Counted from the first letter of the stretch, positions 42,890 to 52,641 are shown. The stretch is 64,000 nucleotides of DNA from Flavobacterium gillisiae (GCF_900107635.1 NZ_FNRD01000003.1:186001-250000); one strand, 5' to 3'. The notes: generated by a model from the letters alone, not told the origin. Program-made: numbers and translations.

Positions 42890-43315
42890 TTTAATAATAA
42901 TTTCCTTTTTAGAATTAATCTTGACAACACAAAACGGATAAGTGACACCTTGAGTTACCATCGCATCTGGCTCCGGACTACTCTCTTTTACATTGATAAT
43001 TATATTTTTTTCGGTTTCCTGAACACTTTCAACCGCTACTGAATAACCTCCAGTACTTTTTTCACCCATATTCAAAATAACGAAATTTGATCTTTGAACA
43101 TCAATAGAAGTAATCTTATTTTTCAACTGCTTATCGTTCTGCAACATTTTTATTTCATTTGGTTCAGTCAAGATCTCGTAGAAATGAATGTTTCCCCCTC
43201 CATCAGATTGTTGCGTCAATACTTCAAACAAAGGTCTTTTTACACCTACTTTTGTAGCTTTCGCTCCACAGGATACTAATAAAAAGACAATAAACAAAAA
43301 ACTAATTTTTTTCAT
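42887..43315 (-). CDS. PrcB-domain lipoprotein
   Basis: This 142-aa lipoprotein has lipobox Cys16 (LLVSCG). The C-terminal half matches the PrcB C-terminal domain: VILNMGEKSTGGYSVAVESV and IINVKESSPEP...VTQGVTYPFCVVKI. PrcB was described as part of a protease complex in Treponema; in Bacteroidota the domain occurs in small exported proteins of unknown role. It lies just downstream of bshA on the same strand (27 bp), so they may be co-transcribed. Confidence 0.8.
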   Translation of the reverse strand: MKKISFLFIVFLLVSCGAKATKVGVKRPLFEVLTQQSDGGGNIHFYEILTEPNEIKMLQNDKQLKNKITSIDVQRSNFVILNMGEKSTGGYSVAVESVQETEKNIIINVKESSPEPDAMVTQGVTYPFCVVKINSKKEIIIK

Positions 43316-43342
43316 TGGGATATTTTAAGTCGATTAACTGCG

Positions 43343-44512
43343 TTATTCCTTTTTTGATTGATTCAAAAACTTATTTTTTTTCGAATACTTCTTAATTGCT
43401 TTTTGATATAAATCAACATACAATGGTAAAATGTTTTTAATATCAAACTTTTTTGCAACAGACAACGCATTTTCTTTAAATTTTAAAAGAACACTATTGT
43501 CTTTTAAAATTTTCAATGCATTCTCAGCCATTTCATCTGTATTTCCTACATCACTCAAGTAACCAGAAATTCCTTCGAAATTTACTTCAGACAATCCCCC
43601 AGAATTACTAGAGATGACAGGAACTCCCCAAGCCATCGCTTCTAATGCTGCGAGACCGAAACTTTCAGTTTCAGATGGCAATAAAAATAAATCAGTGTAA
43701 CTTAAAATTTTATCAATTTCATTACTGTTTCCAAAAAAGATTACTTTGTCAGTAATACCTAATTCTTGACATAAATATTCTGCTTTTTCTTTTTCAGGAC
43801 CATCACCTACCATCATTAATTTAGCAGGGATTCCCTGTTGAATTTTATGAAATATTTTGATAACATCAGGAATTCGTTTTACTTTTCTAAAATTACTGAT
43901 ATGCGTAATTATCCTTTCATCTCCTTTAGCCATCACAGAACGATGACAAGGAATATTGGGATCTTGAATATTCTTGTCTAACTCTATAAAATTAGGAATG
44001 ACATGAATATCTTTTTTTATGTTGAACAACTTATAGGTATCGTCTTTCAAGCTCTGTGAAACTGATGTCACCACGTCTGATTTATTGATACTAAAGCTTA
44101 CTGCCGGTTTATAAAAAGGATGATTTCCAACCAAAGTAATATCTGTTCCGTGAAGGGTAGTCACCATAGGAATTTCAATTCCTTCATCTTTTAGCATTTG
44201 CTTAGCCATATAACCCGCATATGCGTGAGGAATAGCGTAATGCACATGTAGCACTTCTATTTTGTAAAGTTTAACCATATCGACCAGTTTGCTCGATAGT
44301 GCTAATTCATAAGGCTGGTAGTGAAACAATGGATATTCAGGAACATTAACCTCGTGATAGTGAACATTGGGATTTAACAATGCTAAACGAACGGGTTGAC
44401 TGTACGTAATGAAATGAACCTCATGGCCAAGGCGAGCTAATTCTAGCCCTAACTCTGTAGCCACAACTCCACTTCCTCCAAAGGTAGGGTAACAAACTAT
44501 TGCAATTTTCAT
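43343..44512 (-). CDS. bshA: N-acetyl-alpha-D-glucosaminyl L-malate synthase
   Basis: This 389-aa GT4-family glycosyltransferase makes GlcNAc-malate from UDP-GlcNAc and L-malate, the first step of bacillithiol synthesis. The start MKIAIVCYPTFGGSGVVATELG is characteristic of BshA. Further family blocks are HFITYSQPVRL, HVHYAIPHAYAGYMAKQML, TTLHGTDITLVGNHP and, in the C-terminal Rossmann domain, PSETESFGLAALEAMAWGVP with the E-x7-E motif. It implies that bacillithiol is the thiol buffer of this organism; bshB and bshC are not in the window. Confidence 0.95.
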   Translation of the reverse strand: MKIAIVCYPTFGGSGVVATELGLELARLGHEVHFITYSQPVRLALLNPNVHYHEVNVPEYPLFHYQPYELALSSKLVDMVKLYKIEVLHVHYAIPHAYAGYMAKQMLKDEGIEIPMVTTLHGTDITLVGNHPFYKPAVSFSINKSDVVTSVSQSLKDDTYKLFNIKKDIHVIPNFIELDKNIQDPNIPCHRSVMAKGDERIITHISNFRKVKRIPDVIKIFHKIQQGIPAKLMMVGDGPEKEKAEYLCQELGITDKVIFFGNSNEIDKILSYTDLFLLPSETESFGLAALEAMAWGVPVISSNSGGLSEVNFEGISGYLSDVGNTDEMAENALKILKDNSVLLKFKENALSVAKKFDIKNILPLYVDLYQKAIKKYSKKNKFLNQSKKE

Positions 44513-44611
44513 GTATTTATTTTAATGTAACGAAATTAAGGAAAATAGGGACGCTATTTTTTAAAATGCTAAAAGAAATCTTTAATCAGATATACGCTTT
44601 AAACTAATGTA

Positions 44612-47600
44612 TTATCGTTCAATTGCATCATATATTATTTCTTGAATGTCTTCTCGAATATTTTCTCTTGATAATTTATTTGTTGAATCTCCAGGAAATG
44701 TTCTATTGGATAAGAAGATATATACGATTTCCGTTTCCGGATCTGCCCAAGCCATTGTTCCTGTAAAGCCAGTATGCCCAAAACTCGTCATAGAAGCACA
44801 GCCACAAGTGGGGCCTTTGTCTCCTAACTGCGGTTTATCAAAACCTACTCCTCTTCTGTTACCTTCTGAACAAAAATAACAGGTATTAAAGTCATCGAAT
44901 GTTTTCTCAGAGAAATATTGCTTGTTCCCGTAATTTCCTTTTTGCAAATACAGTTGCATTATTTTAGCAACATCCATACTATTTGAAAAAATCCCGGCAT
45001 GTCCACCAATTCCGCCTTCCATTGCAGCACCCATATCATGAACATACCCCTGTATAATCTGATGACGGAAATAGCTGTCAATTTCTGTTGGAGCGATTCT
45101 GTCTTTAGCAATTCTTTGCAACGGATTGTACATCGTATTATTGGCGCCAAGCGGTTTATAAAAGTTCTCACTGCTTAAAACATCTAATTTTTTTCCAGTA
45201 AGTTTTTCTAAATACTCTTTTAGAATAATGAAAGTGAAGTCGCTGTATCTGTATTTTTTTTGCGGAAGCAAATTACTGTCTACAATCAACTTCATAATCG
45301 TATCATGGTAATCATTTCTTAAATAAAGACTATCAGCTACTTTTGTTGAATACTGTGCCTCTGATATCTTTTTATAATATTTATCTAAAGGGTTACCCTT
45401 TTTGTCTACCGTAGCTTTATAAAAAGGAATCCAGGGTTGCAGTCTGGCATAGTGAGATAATAGCTCCTTAAAGTGTATGTCTTTCTTATTTGAATTTTTA
45501 AATACAGGAAGCATGGAGTCTAATCTCGTTTCCATGTTTATTTTCTGCTGATCATATTCCAACATTACATTGGGTAACGTAGATAAGATTTTAGTTAAAG
45601 AAGCAACGTCATACACATCAGTATTAGCTACTTTAGATTTCTTGTCATAAGTCTGATATCCAAACGACTTCTGATAAATAACTTTCCCTTTTCTTGCCAC
45701 TAAAATTTGCATTCCGGGCGCCATCTTTCCATTGATTGCTTTTTGCGCTACCGCTTCAATTTTATTTAGAATTAAAGGATTCATGCCCACATTTTCAGGT
45801 GATGTAAATCCTAAAACATTCAATTTTCCTGTCGAAAGTCCAAAATTAGCAATAAAATCTGACGTGACAGTTACTGGCATTTTCCCTTTAGCTGCAATAG
45901 CACCAAAAATCAACTCAGCAGAAACCTCTTGTGCAATAGGGCTGTTTTGATACGAAAGCACTACACCTTCGATATCATTAAAACTTTCTACTGGAATCAA
46001 AGAATAAGGAGATGCAAAAACATCTAATATTACCTTATTATTTCTAGATATAAAGGCCAGTTTTTGTAATTCTGATTTGCTAAAATCAAAGTTCTTCCAT
46101 GGAGAATCAGAAATATGGTAGCCAATAATAACCTTTGTGAATTTATTTAATTTAAGCTGTAAACTATCTAAATTAGTATCCGAAATTTCAGTGACTTCTG
46201 TATACTTTTTTAAGGTACTAAGAAAACGACTATTTGTAGCATCCCCAATTTTTACATAGGCAATTTTTTCGTTTTGTAAGTCCTTTATTGGTAATATAGC
46301 CTCTTCATTCTTTAATACCGTCAATGCATTTTCATATAATTCATACTGCAATGCATCGTTTTTAGAACTATTAAGATCTGCAACTAAATTATCAGTAACA
46401 ATGGGTTTAAAGCTATTAAGCCCAGCAATATATTTATATTTTAAAATTTTCTTTACAGAATACTCTAATCTTTTTTCACTAAACAAAGAATCTTGAAAGG
46501 CTTTAGTCAAGGTTTCAATAGCCAAAGGAACATTCTCTGGAAACAATAAAATATCATTACCAGCTAAAAATGCGTCTAAGTCTATTTCGCCTGGTTTTTT
46601 GTAATTACTGGCTGCTTTCATATTCAAAGCATCTGTAAAAATTAACCCCTTAAAACCTAACTCTTTTTTTAAAATAGTAGTCACTACATTATAGGAAATA
46701 GAAGAAGGATAATTAGGTCTAGATTCTAAGCTAGGAACATTTAAATGAGCAACCATTACAGAAGAAAGCCCCTCTTTAAACATTTGCTTATAAGGGTAAA
46801 ACTCCATTACTTCTAATCTTTCCTTAGAAAAATTTACTGTCGGCAGCGCTTTATGCGAATCCGTTTCGGTATCTCCATGTCCAGGGAAATGTTTTCCTGT
46901 GGCAAAAATCCCTTGGTGCTGCAGTCCTTTCATCAAAGCGATAGCTCTTGCTGTGACGTTATACTTGTCTTCTCCAAAAGAACGAAAACCAATTATAGGG
47001 TTTTTCGGATTGGTATTTATGTCCAATACGGGACCAAAATTAAACTGTATCCCAAGACGTTTACTTTGCTCTCCTATTTGAATTCCCATTTTTTCAATTA
47101 AATTCATATCCTGAACTGCTCCAAGAGTCATGTTCCAAGGATAGGTATAAGTTGAATCTAAACGCATACTCAATCCCCACTCCGCATCATTCCCTATAAA
47201 TAGTGGGATTTTTGATTGTGCTTGAAACCTGTTGATAAGTTTTGCTTGTCTAACGGGACCCCCTTGAAAGAAAATCAACCCGCCCACTTTTGAATCTGAA
47301 ATTAATTTTTCAATAGAGTTAACATGTGCATTATCTTTATTTGAATAAGCAGCAACCATAAAAAGCTGACCTAAACGTTCCCTAAAAGTCATAGTTGTAT
47401 AGACACTATCTACCCATTTCTTGCGCTCCGTAAATAGAGCAATAGGTTCTTGAATCGTATCCGTATCCAAAGAATTGTCTACTATATATTCATCTACAAC
47501 TGTAGGAATATGTGCAAATTTAGCTTTTGACTCATTCTTTTTTGTAGTACTACAGCTTGCTACAAAAAAAAATAAGACATAAAGAAATAAGTTTCTAATG

Positions 47601-47614
47601 TCTTTATTTTTCAT
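44612..47614 (-). CDS. NagZ-type beta-N-acetylhexosaminidase fused to a serine beta-lactamase-fold (AmiE-like) domain
   Basis: The protein has 1000 residues and is a lipoprotein (Cys21 in FVASCS). The N-terminal ~570 residues are GH3 with the NagZ signature KHFPGHGDTETDSH at 241-254 (catalytic His) and the nucleophile Asp in FTDALNMKA (about 328), plus a GH3 C-terminal domain. From about 620 on comes a beta-lactamase/COG1680 domain with SxxK (SLTK), a Tyr motif (RYSDF) and a late HTG (FGHTGFTG). In Bacillus subtilis the separate neighbours NagZ and AmiE (also beta-lactamase fold) cleave MurNAc-peptides in sequence; this fusion fits the same muropeptide turnover role, outside the cytoplasm. 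The role of the second domain is inferred. Confidence 0.88.
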   Translation of the reverse strand: MKNKDIRNLFLYVLFFFVASCSTTKKNESKAKFAHIPTVVDEYIVDNSLDTDTIQEPIALFTERKKWVDSVYTTMTFRERLGQLFMVAAYSNKDNAHVNSIEKLISDSKVGGLIFFQGGPVRQAKLINRFQAQSKIPLFIGNDAEWGLSMRLDSTYTYPWNMTLGAVQDMNLIEKMGIQIGEQSKRLGIQFNFGPVLDINTNPKNPIIGFRSFGEDKYNVTARAIALMKGLQHQGIFATGKHFPGHGDTETDSHKALPTVNFSKERLEVMEFYPYKQMFKEGLSSVMVAHLNVPSLESRPNYPSSISYNVVTTILKKELGFKGLIFTDALNMKAASNYKKPGEIDLDAFLAGNDILLFPENVPLAIETLTKAFQDSLFSEKRLEYSVKKILKYKYIAGLNSFKPIVTDNLVADLNSSKNDALQYELYENALTVLKNEEAILPIKDLQNEKIAYVKIGDATNSRFLSTLKKYTEVTEISDTNLDSLQLKLNKFTKVIIGYHISDSPWKNFDFSKSELQKLAFISRNNKVILDVFASPYSLIPVESFNDIEGVVLSYQNSPIAQEVSAELIFGAIAAKGKMPVTVTSDFIANFGLSTGKLNVLGFTSPENVGMNPLILNKIEAVAQKAINGKMAPGMQILVARKGKVIYQKSFGYQTYDKKSKVANTDVYDVASLTKILSTLPNVMLEYDQQKINMETRLDSMLPVFKNSNKKDIHFKELLSHYARLQPWIPFYKATVDKKGNPLDKYYKKISEAQYSTKVADSLYLRNDYHDTIMKLIVDSNLLPQKKYRYSDFTFIILKEYLEKLTGKKLDVLSSENFYKPLGANNTMYNPLQRIAKDRIAPTEIDSYFRHQIIQGYVHDMGAAMEGGIGGHAGIFSNSMDVAKIMQLYLQKGNYGNKQYFSEKTFDDFNTCYFCSEGNRRGVGFDKPQLGDKGPTCGCASMTSFGHTGFTGTMAWADPETEIVYIFLSNRTFPGDSTNKLSRENIREDIQEIIYDAIER

Positions 47615-47632
47615 TAAAGTATAATTTAATAT

Positions 47633-48115
47633 TTAGAAAAAACGGCTATGCCAGCTATCGATAGCCGGAACTTCCCATGATTCATTATATTCCTGAATAT
47701 TGTTAATTAGATTATTAAAAACGATAGTGTTTTCAGTAACCGCTTTGTCTTTTACCATTTTTTTAAAATCGATTAATGGCTTATGGGCAATATGCTCTCC
47801 TAGTTTAAAAGTAACATTCATTTTGTCCAATAGATCAACATTGTATTTCTTTTCCAGAGATTGGATAAATTCAACAGAAGAATCTATAGAACAACCCGTT
47901 GCTGTCTGAACATCTTGATCAACAGCCAGTATAATAAATCTATTGTATTTTAACTGATAAGAAGAAACTAAACTTGTTCCATGTGCAGCCCAATTTTCGA
48001 GAAATGCCTGCAAATCAGTTTCAATTTCAGAAAATTCGGCATCCGAAAATTTTCTATTCGATTGATAGATCCAAATTTTGGATTCTTCCGGTAAATCTTC
48101 AAATGGTACGTACAT
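47633..48115 (-). CDS. conserved hypothetical protein, 160 aa
   Basis: The protein has 160 residues without signal peptide or TM. It starts MYVPFEDLPEESKIWIYQSN and contains WAAHGTSLVSSYQLKYNRFI, DVQTATGCSIDSSVEFIQSL and a C-terminal DSWHSRFF. I recall this family as conserved in Bacteroidota; some databases call it 'ABC transporter ATPase', but no Walker motifs are present and the label is not supported. It lies 18 bp upstream of the NagZ-fusion gene and 50 bp downstream of the CCG-domain gene on the same strand, so it may join them in one transcript. Function unknown. Confidence 0.8.
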   Translation of the reverse strand: MYVPFEDLPEESKIWIYQSNRKFSDAEFSEIETDLQAFLENWAAHGTSLVSSYQLKYNRFIILAVDQDVQTATGCSIDSSVEFIQSLEKKYNVDLLDKMNVTFKLGEHIAHKPLIDFKKMVKDKAVTENTIVFNNLINNIQEYNESWEVPAIDSWHSRFF

Positions 48116-48165
48116 TTTTTTGTTTTATTTTTAAATTTCGAATTTTAGATTTTAACTCTAAAGTT

Positions 48166-48957
48166 CTATAAATCTTGAGCATTTGCAATTAATTCTGCAA
48201 TGTCCATCACTTTTACATCACCTTCTTTTTCTTTGTTTTTAATACCATCCGTCAACATAGTATTACAAAACGGACATCCCGCAGCAATTATTTCTGGCTC
48301 GGTATCTAAAGCGTCTTCCGTTCTTTCAACATTAATTTCTTTGTTTCCTGGCTCTGCATCTTTAAACATTTGAGCACCTCCAGCTCCACAGCACAATCCA
48401 TTAGCACGAGAACGTTTCATTTCTACTAACTCGGCGTCCAGTTTTTGAATCAGCTCTCTAGGCGCTTCATAAACATTATTAGCTCTTCCTAAGTAGCAAG
48501 GGTCATGAAAAGTAATTCGTTTTCCTTTAAATTGTCCTCCTTCGATTGTCAATCTTCCGTCATCTAACAATGATTTCAAGAATTCAGTGTGATGTACTAC
48601 TTCGTACTTCCCACCTAATTCTGGATATTCATTTTTCAAAGTATTAAAACAATGCGGACAGGCGGTAACAATTTTCTTAGCTTCATACGCATTCAGAACT
48701 TCAATGTTCATCATTGCTTGCATTTGAAACAAGAACTCATTTCCAGCTCTTTTTGCCGGATCACCAGTACAACTCTCTTCAGTACCAAGTACTGCGAAAG
48801 GAACGTTTGCACGATTTAAAATTCGCACAAATGCCTTTGTTATTTTTTTTGCTCTATCATCAAAACTTCCTGCACAACCCACCCAAAACAATACTTCAGG
48901 TTGTTTTCCTTGGGCTAGCATTTCCGCCATTGTTGGCACTATTAAATTCTCTGACAT
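48166..48957 (-). CDS. CCG-domain (Fe-S)-binding oxidoreductase subunit (HdrB/GlpC/DsrK-like)
   Basis: The protein has 263 residues with two cysteine-rich CCG domains. The first is FWVGCAGSFDDRAKK with a later VTACPHCFNTLKNEYP; the second is CYLGRANNV with GLCCGAGGAQMF and AGCPFCNTML. CCG domains bind an unusual 4Fe-4S cluster in heterodisulfide reductases and quinone-linked enzymes. It is encoded 82 bp downstream of a membrane 4Fe-4S protein, and the two together match a split DsrMK/HdrDE-like module that passes electrons to or from menaquinone. The actual substrate is unknown. Confidence 0.88.
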   Translation of the reverse strand: MSENLIVPTMAEMLAQGKQPEVLFWVGCAGSFDDRAKKITKAFVRILNRANVPFAVLGTEESCTGDPAKRAGNEFLFQMQAMMNIEVLNAYEAKKIVTACPHCFNTLKNEYPELGGKYEVVHHTEFLKSLLDDGRLTIEGGQFKGKRITFHDPCYLGRANNVYEAPRELIQKLDAELVEMKRSRANGLCCGAGGAQMFKDAEPGNKEINVERTEDALDTEPEIIAAGCPFCNTMLTDGIKNKEKEGDVKVMDIAELIANAQDL

Positions 48958-49039
48958 TTCTTATTTTTTTATTCAGTTAGTTGACTAACCGGTTATTTGA
49001 CAAGTGGCTAAAAAAAATACCCACCTAAACTTTACACAA

Positions 49040-50377
49040 TTAATTTTCGTTTTTCCAATTCAATCTATCCTGCTGATTGTATTGCCATGGCGCTCCATTA
49101 TTTTCAATATTGGTCATCATCGCATTTAACGGCATTGGTGCAGCACTTTGTTCCATAACTAGGTAACGACGCATATCCATAATGATAGATAACGGACTAA
49201 TATTTACCGGGCATTCTTCAACACATGCATTACAAGATGTACAAGCCCAAAGTTCCTCTGGAGTAATGTAATCATTCAGTAATGTTTTGTTATCTGGAAT
49301 AAAAATACCTTTATTAGCATCTATATTTCTTCCTACTTCTTCCATTCTATCTCTCGTATCCATCATAATCTTACGAGGAGATAATTTCTTACCTGTTATA
49401 TTTGCAGGGCAAGATGAAGTACAACGCCCACACTCAGTACAGGTGTATGCATTTAACAACTGAACCCAATTTAAATCCTGAATATCACTAGCTCCAAACT
49501 TAGCGGGAACCTCACCCTCTGCAGGAGCTGGTGCAGCAGCAAATGGATCAGCATTAGGATCCATCATCATTTTAACTTCTTTAGTTACTGCTTCTAAATT
49601 ATCAAACTGTCCTTGTGGATTCAAATCTGCAAAATACGTATTTGGAAACGCCAATAAGATGTGTAGGTGTTTTGAAAAATACAAATAGTTCATAAAAATT
49701 AAAATCCCAATAATATGCAACCACCAAGATGCTTCAAAAATCAGCATCACTAACTCGTTTGACATTCCGTTAAATAACGGTTCGATGAATTGGCTAATAG
49801 GAAAAGAGCCTGCTACTATAAAATGAGAAAAGCCTCCTGGTACATTTTGCAAATGTAAATCAGTTGCATTCATTAATAAAAACAAGGTCATCAAGACTAC
49901 TTCAAAATAAAGAATATAATTAGCATCGTTTTTAGGGAAACCTGTTAGATCTTTATTGATGAATCGTTTTAATTTTATGACATTTCTTCTAATCCAGAAA
50001 ACACTAACCGCAATCAATACTAAAACTGCCAATATTTCAAATGAAGCAATTAACACATCATAAGTAGCTCCTAAAAAAGCAAAAACTCGGTGTGTGCCAA
50101 ATAAACCGTCAATAATAATTTCCAATAATTCAATATTGATAATTATAAAACCTAAATACACCACAATATGAAGTGCTCCAGCTACGGGTCTTTTTACCAT
50201 TTTTGACTGCCCTAATGCAATCATAGCCATGTTTTTCCAGCGGGCGCTAGGATTATCTTTTCTATCTATCTCGATACCAAGATTGATGTTTCTTCGTATT
50301 TTTTTTATGTTAGCAAAAAAATAACCAAACCCGATAATTAATAATAGGGCAAATAAAATATTGTCTAAATAGCTCAT
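49040..50377 (-). CDS. membrane (Fe-S) protein, DsrM/HdrE-NarI-like plus 4Fe-4S dicluster
   Basis: The protein has 445 residues. Five to six TM segments lie in the first 250 (cytochrome b/NarI-gamma-like), followed by a soluble C terminus with two 4Fe-4S motifs: CTECGRCTSSCPANITGKKL and CTSCNACVEECPVNISPLSI. A Pro/Ala-rich linker (PFAAAPAPAEGEVPA) joins the parts. This is the membrane half of a quinone-linked heterodisulfide-reductase-like complex whose CCG half is the next gene. Haem ligands were not assigned. Confidence 0.88.
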   Translation of the reverse strand: MSYLDNILFALLLIIGFGYFFANIKKIRRNINLGIEIDRKDNPSARWKNMAMIALGQSKMVKRPVAGALHIVVYLGFIIINIELLEIIIDGLFGTHRVFAFLGATYDVLIASFEILAVLVLIAVSVFWIRRNVIKLKRFINKDLTGFPKNDANYILYFEVVLMTLFLLMNATDLHLQNVPGGFSHFIVAGSFPISQFIEPLFNGMSNELVMLIFEASWWLHIIGILIFMNYLYFSKHLHILLAFPNTYFADLNPQGQFDNLEAVTKEVKMMMDPNADPFAAAPAPAEGEVPAKFGASDIQDLNWVQLLNAYTCTECGRCTSSCPANITGKKLSPRKIMMDTRDRMEEVGRNIDANKGIFIPDNKTLLNDYITPEELWACTSCNACVEECPVNISPLSIIMDMRRYLVMEQSAAPMPLNAMMTNIENNGAPWQYNQQDRLNWKNEN

Positions 50378-50382
50378 AGTTG

Positions 50383-51348
50383 CTAGTTTTTTTCTTTTGA
50401 AATAGTATCGGTTTCAGGTGCTTTATACGGTTTGTTTTTCTTACCAAAAAGAGAAACATTTACATATCGTGTTGGATAAAGTCTCACATCTTGCAGCAAG
50501 AGCTCTAATTCTTTTGAAGTTTTAGATAAGTTGTTATACAATGCATCATCATTCAATAATTTACCCATTGTCCCGTTTCCAGATTCTAATCCTTTCATAA
50601 TACCATCTACTTTCGCCAATGTCTTATTTAGATTTCTCACTGTTTTTCCTAAATCAGCTTTATTTAAAGAGTCTGAAATTTTAGAAAAGTCACCTGATAT
50701 CTTATTGAAATTAGTTACAACTCCTTTAATCTGGGTTTTGTTTTCATCAAGTATAGTATTCATACTCAAGGAAGCCTTATGAAACTGCTCCATTGTCTTA
50801 CTTAATTCAGCTAAACTCTTTCTCAAGTCTTCTTGTGCTTTCTTATCTAAAACGTTATTAACACCTGTGATAAGAACATCGGCATTAGCCATAATCTTAT
50901 CTAGTTTTTCTTGAAGTGGAACTAGTTTCTCCCCTACTTTATCAGTAAGACCCAATCTAATTTCCCCTTTTAGGTTTTCGCCACTTAATGCCACCGACTT
51001 GTCTTTGAAGTTAGGCTCTATAGCAATTTGCTTTCCGCCAATAAAACCAGGCTCATAAATTGTAGCGATACTTGACCTTGAAATAGGAAAATCAGATTTA
51101 ATTTGCAGTTCTACTAACAAATGACCCGTGTTTTCATTGATCGTAATTTTAGCTACTCTACCTATTTCTAATCCATTTAGCGTAACGGGTGCCGAGGAAG
51201 TCAATCCCTCTACTGTTTCGTATTCGACATATAATATTTTGTAACTATTTAATAGGTCTCTCCCTTTTAAGAAGCTGTACCCCCAAATAAATAATAATAT
51301 CGATGCAATTACTAAAACTGCAGTTTTAATTTCTCTTGTTAATTTCAA
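50383..51348 (-). CDS. MlaD/MCE-family lipid-transport protein
   Basis: The protein has 321 residues: one N-terminal TM segment (about 10-27), an MCE domain near residues 38-115 (TSSAPVTLNGLEIGRVAKI; TIYEPGFIGGKQIAIEPN), then a long helical/coiled region and a Lys-rich tail. MCE hexamers form tunnels that carry phospholipids between membranes. It lies 5 bp upstream of the membrane Fe-S gene and 48 bp downstream of an amidase gene, all on one strand. The cognate ABC subunits MlaE/MlaF are not here. A -7 box TAAATTTG lies at 51366-51373 on the minus strand. Confidence 0.9.
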   Translation of the reverse strand: MKLTREIKTAVLVIASILLFIWGYSFLKGRDLLNSYKILYVEYETVEGLTSSAPVTLNGLEIGRVAKITINENTGHLLVELQIKSDFPISRSSIATIYEPGFIGGKQIAIEPNFKDKSVALSGENLKGEIRLGLTDKVGEKLVPLQEKLDKIMANADVLITGVNNVLDKKAQEDLRKSLAELSKTMEQFHKASLSMNTILDENKTQIKGVVTNFNKISGDFSKISDSLNKADLGKTVRNLNKTLAKVDGIMKGLESGNGTMGKLLNDDALYNNLSKTSKELELLLQDVRLYPTRYVNVSLFGKKNKPYKAPETDTISKEKN

Positions 51349-51396
51349 AATGTAAGTATTTTGTACAAATTTAATATAAAATAACTGAACTTCTTA

Positions 51397-52569
51397 TTAT
51401 TTAATCGCTTCTTGGATGCTTATCTTCTTTCCGTTTTTAAAAGCAATCAGAAAGGCAGAGTTATATCCTCTTGCCTTAGCTTCCTCTAAAAGATTCTTAG
51501 ACTCATCATAATCAGCAGTTTCACCGTACATATATTTATAGACATTGTTTTCATAGTCCATCGATATATTTTTTAAACCTTTAAAATTTCTGGGTTGTAA
51601 ATCCATCTTTCTTCCACTTGCAGAAATTTGAACTTTGAAGAGTACTTGAGAACTATCTTGTTTACCAGCTACTTTGCGATTGTCTACTGATTCTGTAATC
51701 GTTTTTGTTCTAACTGGAGTTACAGTCGCAGCACTGTCAGTATTCCTTTGTGAAGGTCTAGCTTCAGAATTTTCTGCACCACCAGTTCCGTAATATTCGT
51801 TTTTATAACTAATTATTGCATTCGCAATAGCGCCGGCAATTTCATTTTGACCGTCCTCTGAGTCTAATCTATTTCCTTCAGCATAGTTAGATATAAAACC
51901 CATCTCAACTAAAACTCTTGGCATGTATGCCTTATGCAGCACCATAAAAGGGGCTTGTTTAACACCTCCACCACGGATTCTCTTTCCTAAACGTTCAAAT
52001 TCATTTTCGATTTTACTGGCCAGCGAAATACTATTATCCAAATATTCTTCCTGCATCAAAGTCATTCCGATCATTGTTTCTGGAGAATTAGGATCAAAAC
52101 CTTCGTATTTTCTTTTATAATCCTTCTCTAATGTAATTACAGAGTTCTCTTTCTTAGCCGCCTCAAGATTTGAAGCAATTTTATTCATACCCATAACATA
52201 GGTTTCTGTACCATCGGCAGCAGTATTTCTATTGGCATTACAGTGAATGGAAACAAAAACATGAGCGTTTGCTCTATTTGCAATATTGGCTCTTTCGACT
52301 AAGTCTACAAAAATATCCGTCTTTTTTGTATAAATTACATCGACTTTAGAATTAGCTTCAAGCAACTTACCAACTTTGAGAACAACTGCCAAAGCAATAT
52401 TTTTTTCGACATGTCCATTGTATACAGCGCCAAAATCATGTCCGCCGTGACCTGCATCGAGCGTAACTTTAAAGTTAGTATTTTGACCTAAGGAAATATT
52501 ACTAATCAAAAAGGAAAGAAATAATAACACTTTTAAAGCACTACCATTATTACTATTTATCAATTTCAA
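51397..52569 (-). CDS. N-acetylmuramoyl-L-alanine amidase with C-terminal SPOR-like domain
   Basis: The protein has 390 residues: an N-terminal signal (ISNISLGQ), then an Amidase_3 Zn-dependent domain with LDAGHGGHDFGAVYNG (Zn His), EKNIALAVVLKVG (Zn Glu), FVSIHCNAN (Zn His) and the catalytic Glu in VLVEMGFISN. A Ser/Thr-rich linker (about 255-300) precedes a C-terminal repeat-like domain (VLFKVQISASGRKM...YKYMYGETADY) of the SPOR type, which binds denuded septal glycan. It would split daughter cells by cutting stem peptides. A paralogue lies upstream. Promoter: TTTG-N20-TAAATTTG at 52618-52587. Confidence 0.92.
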   Translation of the reverse strand: MKLINSNNGSALKVLLFLSFLISNISLGQNTNFKVTLDAGHGGHDFGAVYNGHVEKNIALAVVLKVGKLLEANSKVDVIYTKKTDIFVDLVERANIANRANAHVFVSIHCNANRNTAADGTETYVMGMNKIASNLEAAKKENSVITLEKDYKRKYEGFDPNSPETMIGMTLMQEEYLDNSISLASKIENEFERLGKRIRGGGVKQAPFMVLHKAYMPRVLVEMGFISNYAEGNRLDSEDGQNEIAGAIANAIISYKNEYYGTGGAENSEARPSQRNTDSAATVTPVRTKTITESVDNRKVAGKQDSSQVLFKVQISASGRKMDLQPRNFKGLKNISMDYENNVYKYMYGETADYDESKNLLEEAKARGYNSAFLIAFKNGKKISIQEAIK

Positions 52570-52586
52570 AATTTATTTATTTTTTA

Positions 52587-52618
52587 CAAATTTAATTATT
52601 CTTCTCAACAACATCAAA
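52587..52618 (-). promoter_or_regulatory. promoter of the downstream amidase gene
   Basis: Minus strand TTTG (52618-52615), a 20-bp spacer and TAAATTTG (52594-52587), 17 bp before the ATG. It indicates that the two amidase genes can be transcribed separately. Confidence 0.6.
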
Positions 52619-52641
52619 ACTATTATGACAAGACTTTAATC

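Noticed and set aside
47633..48115. 'ABC transporter ATPase' label for the 160-aa protein
   Set aside because: No Walker A, signature or Walker B motif is present.
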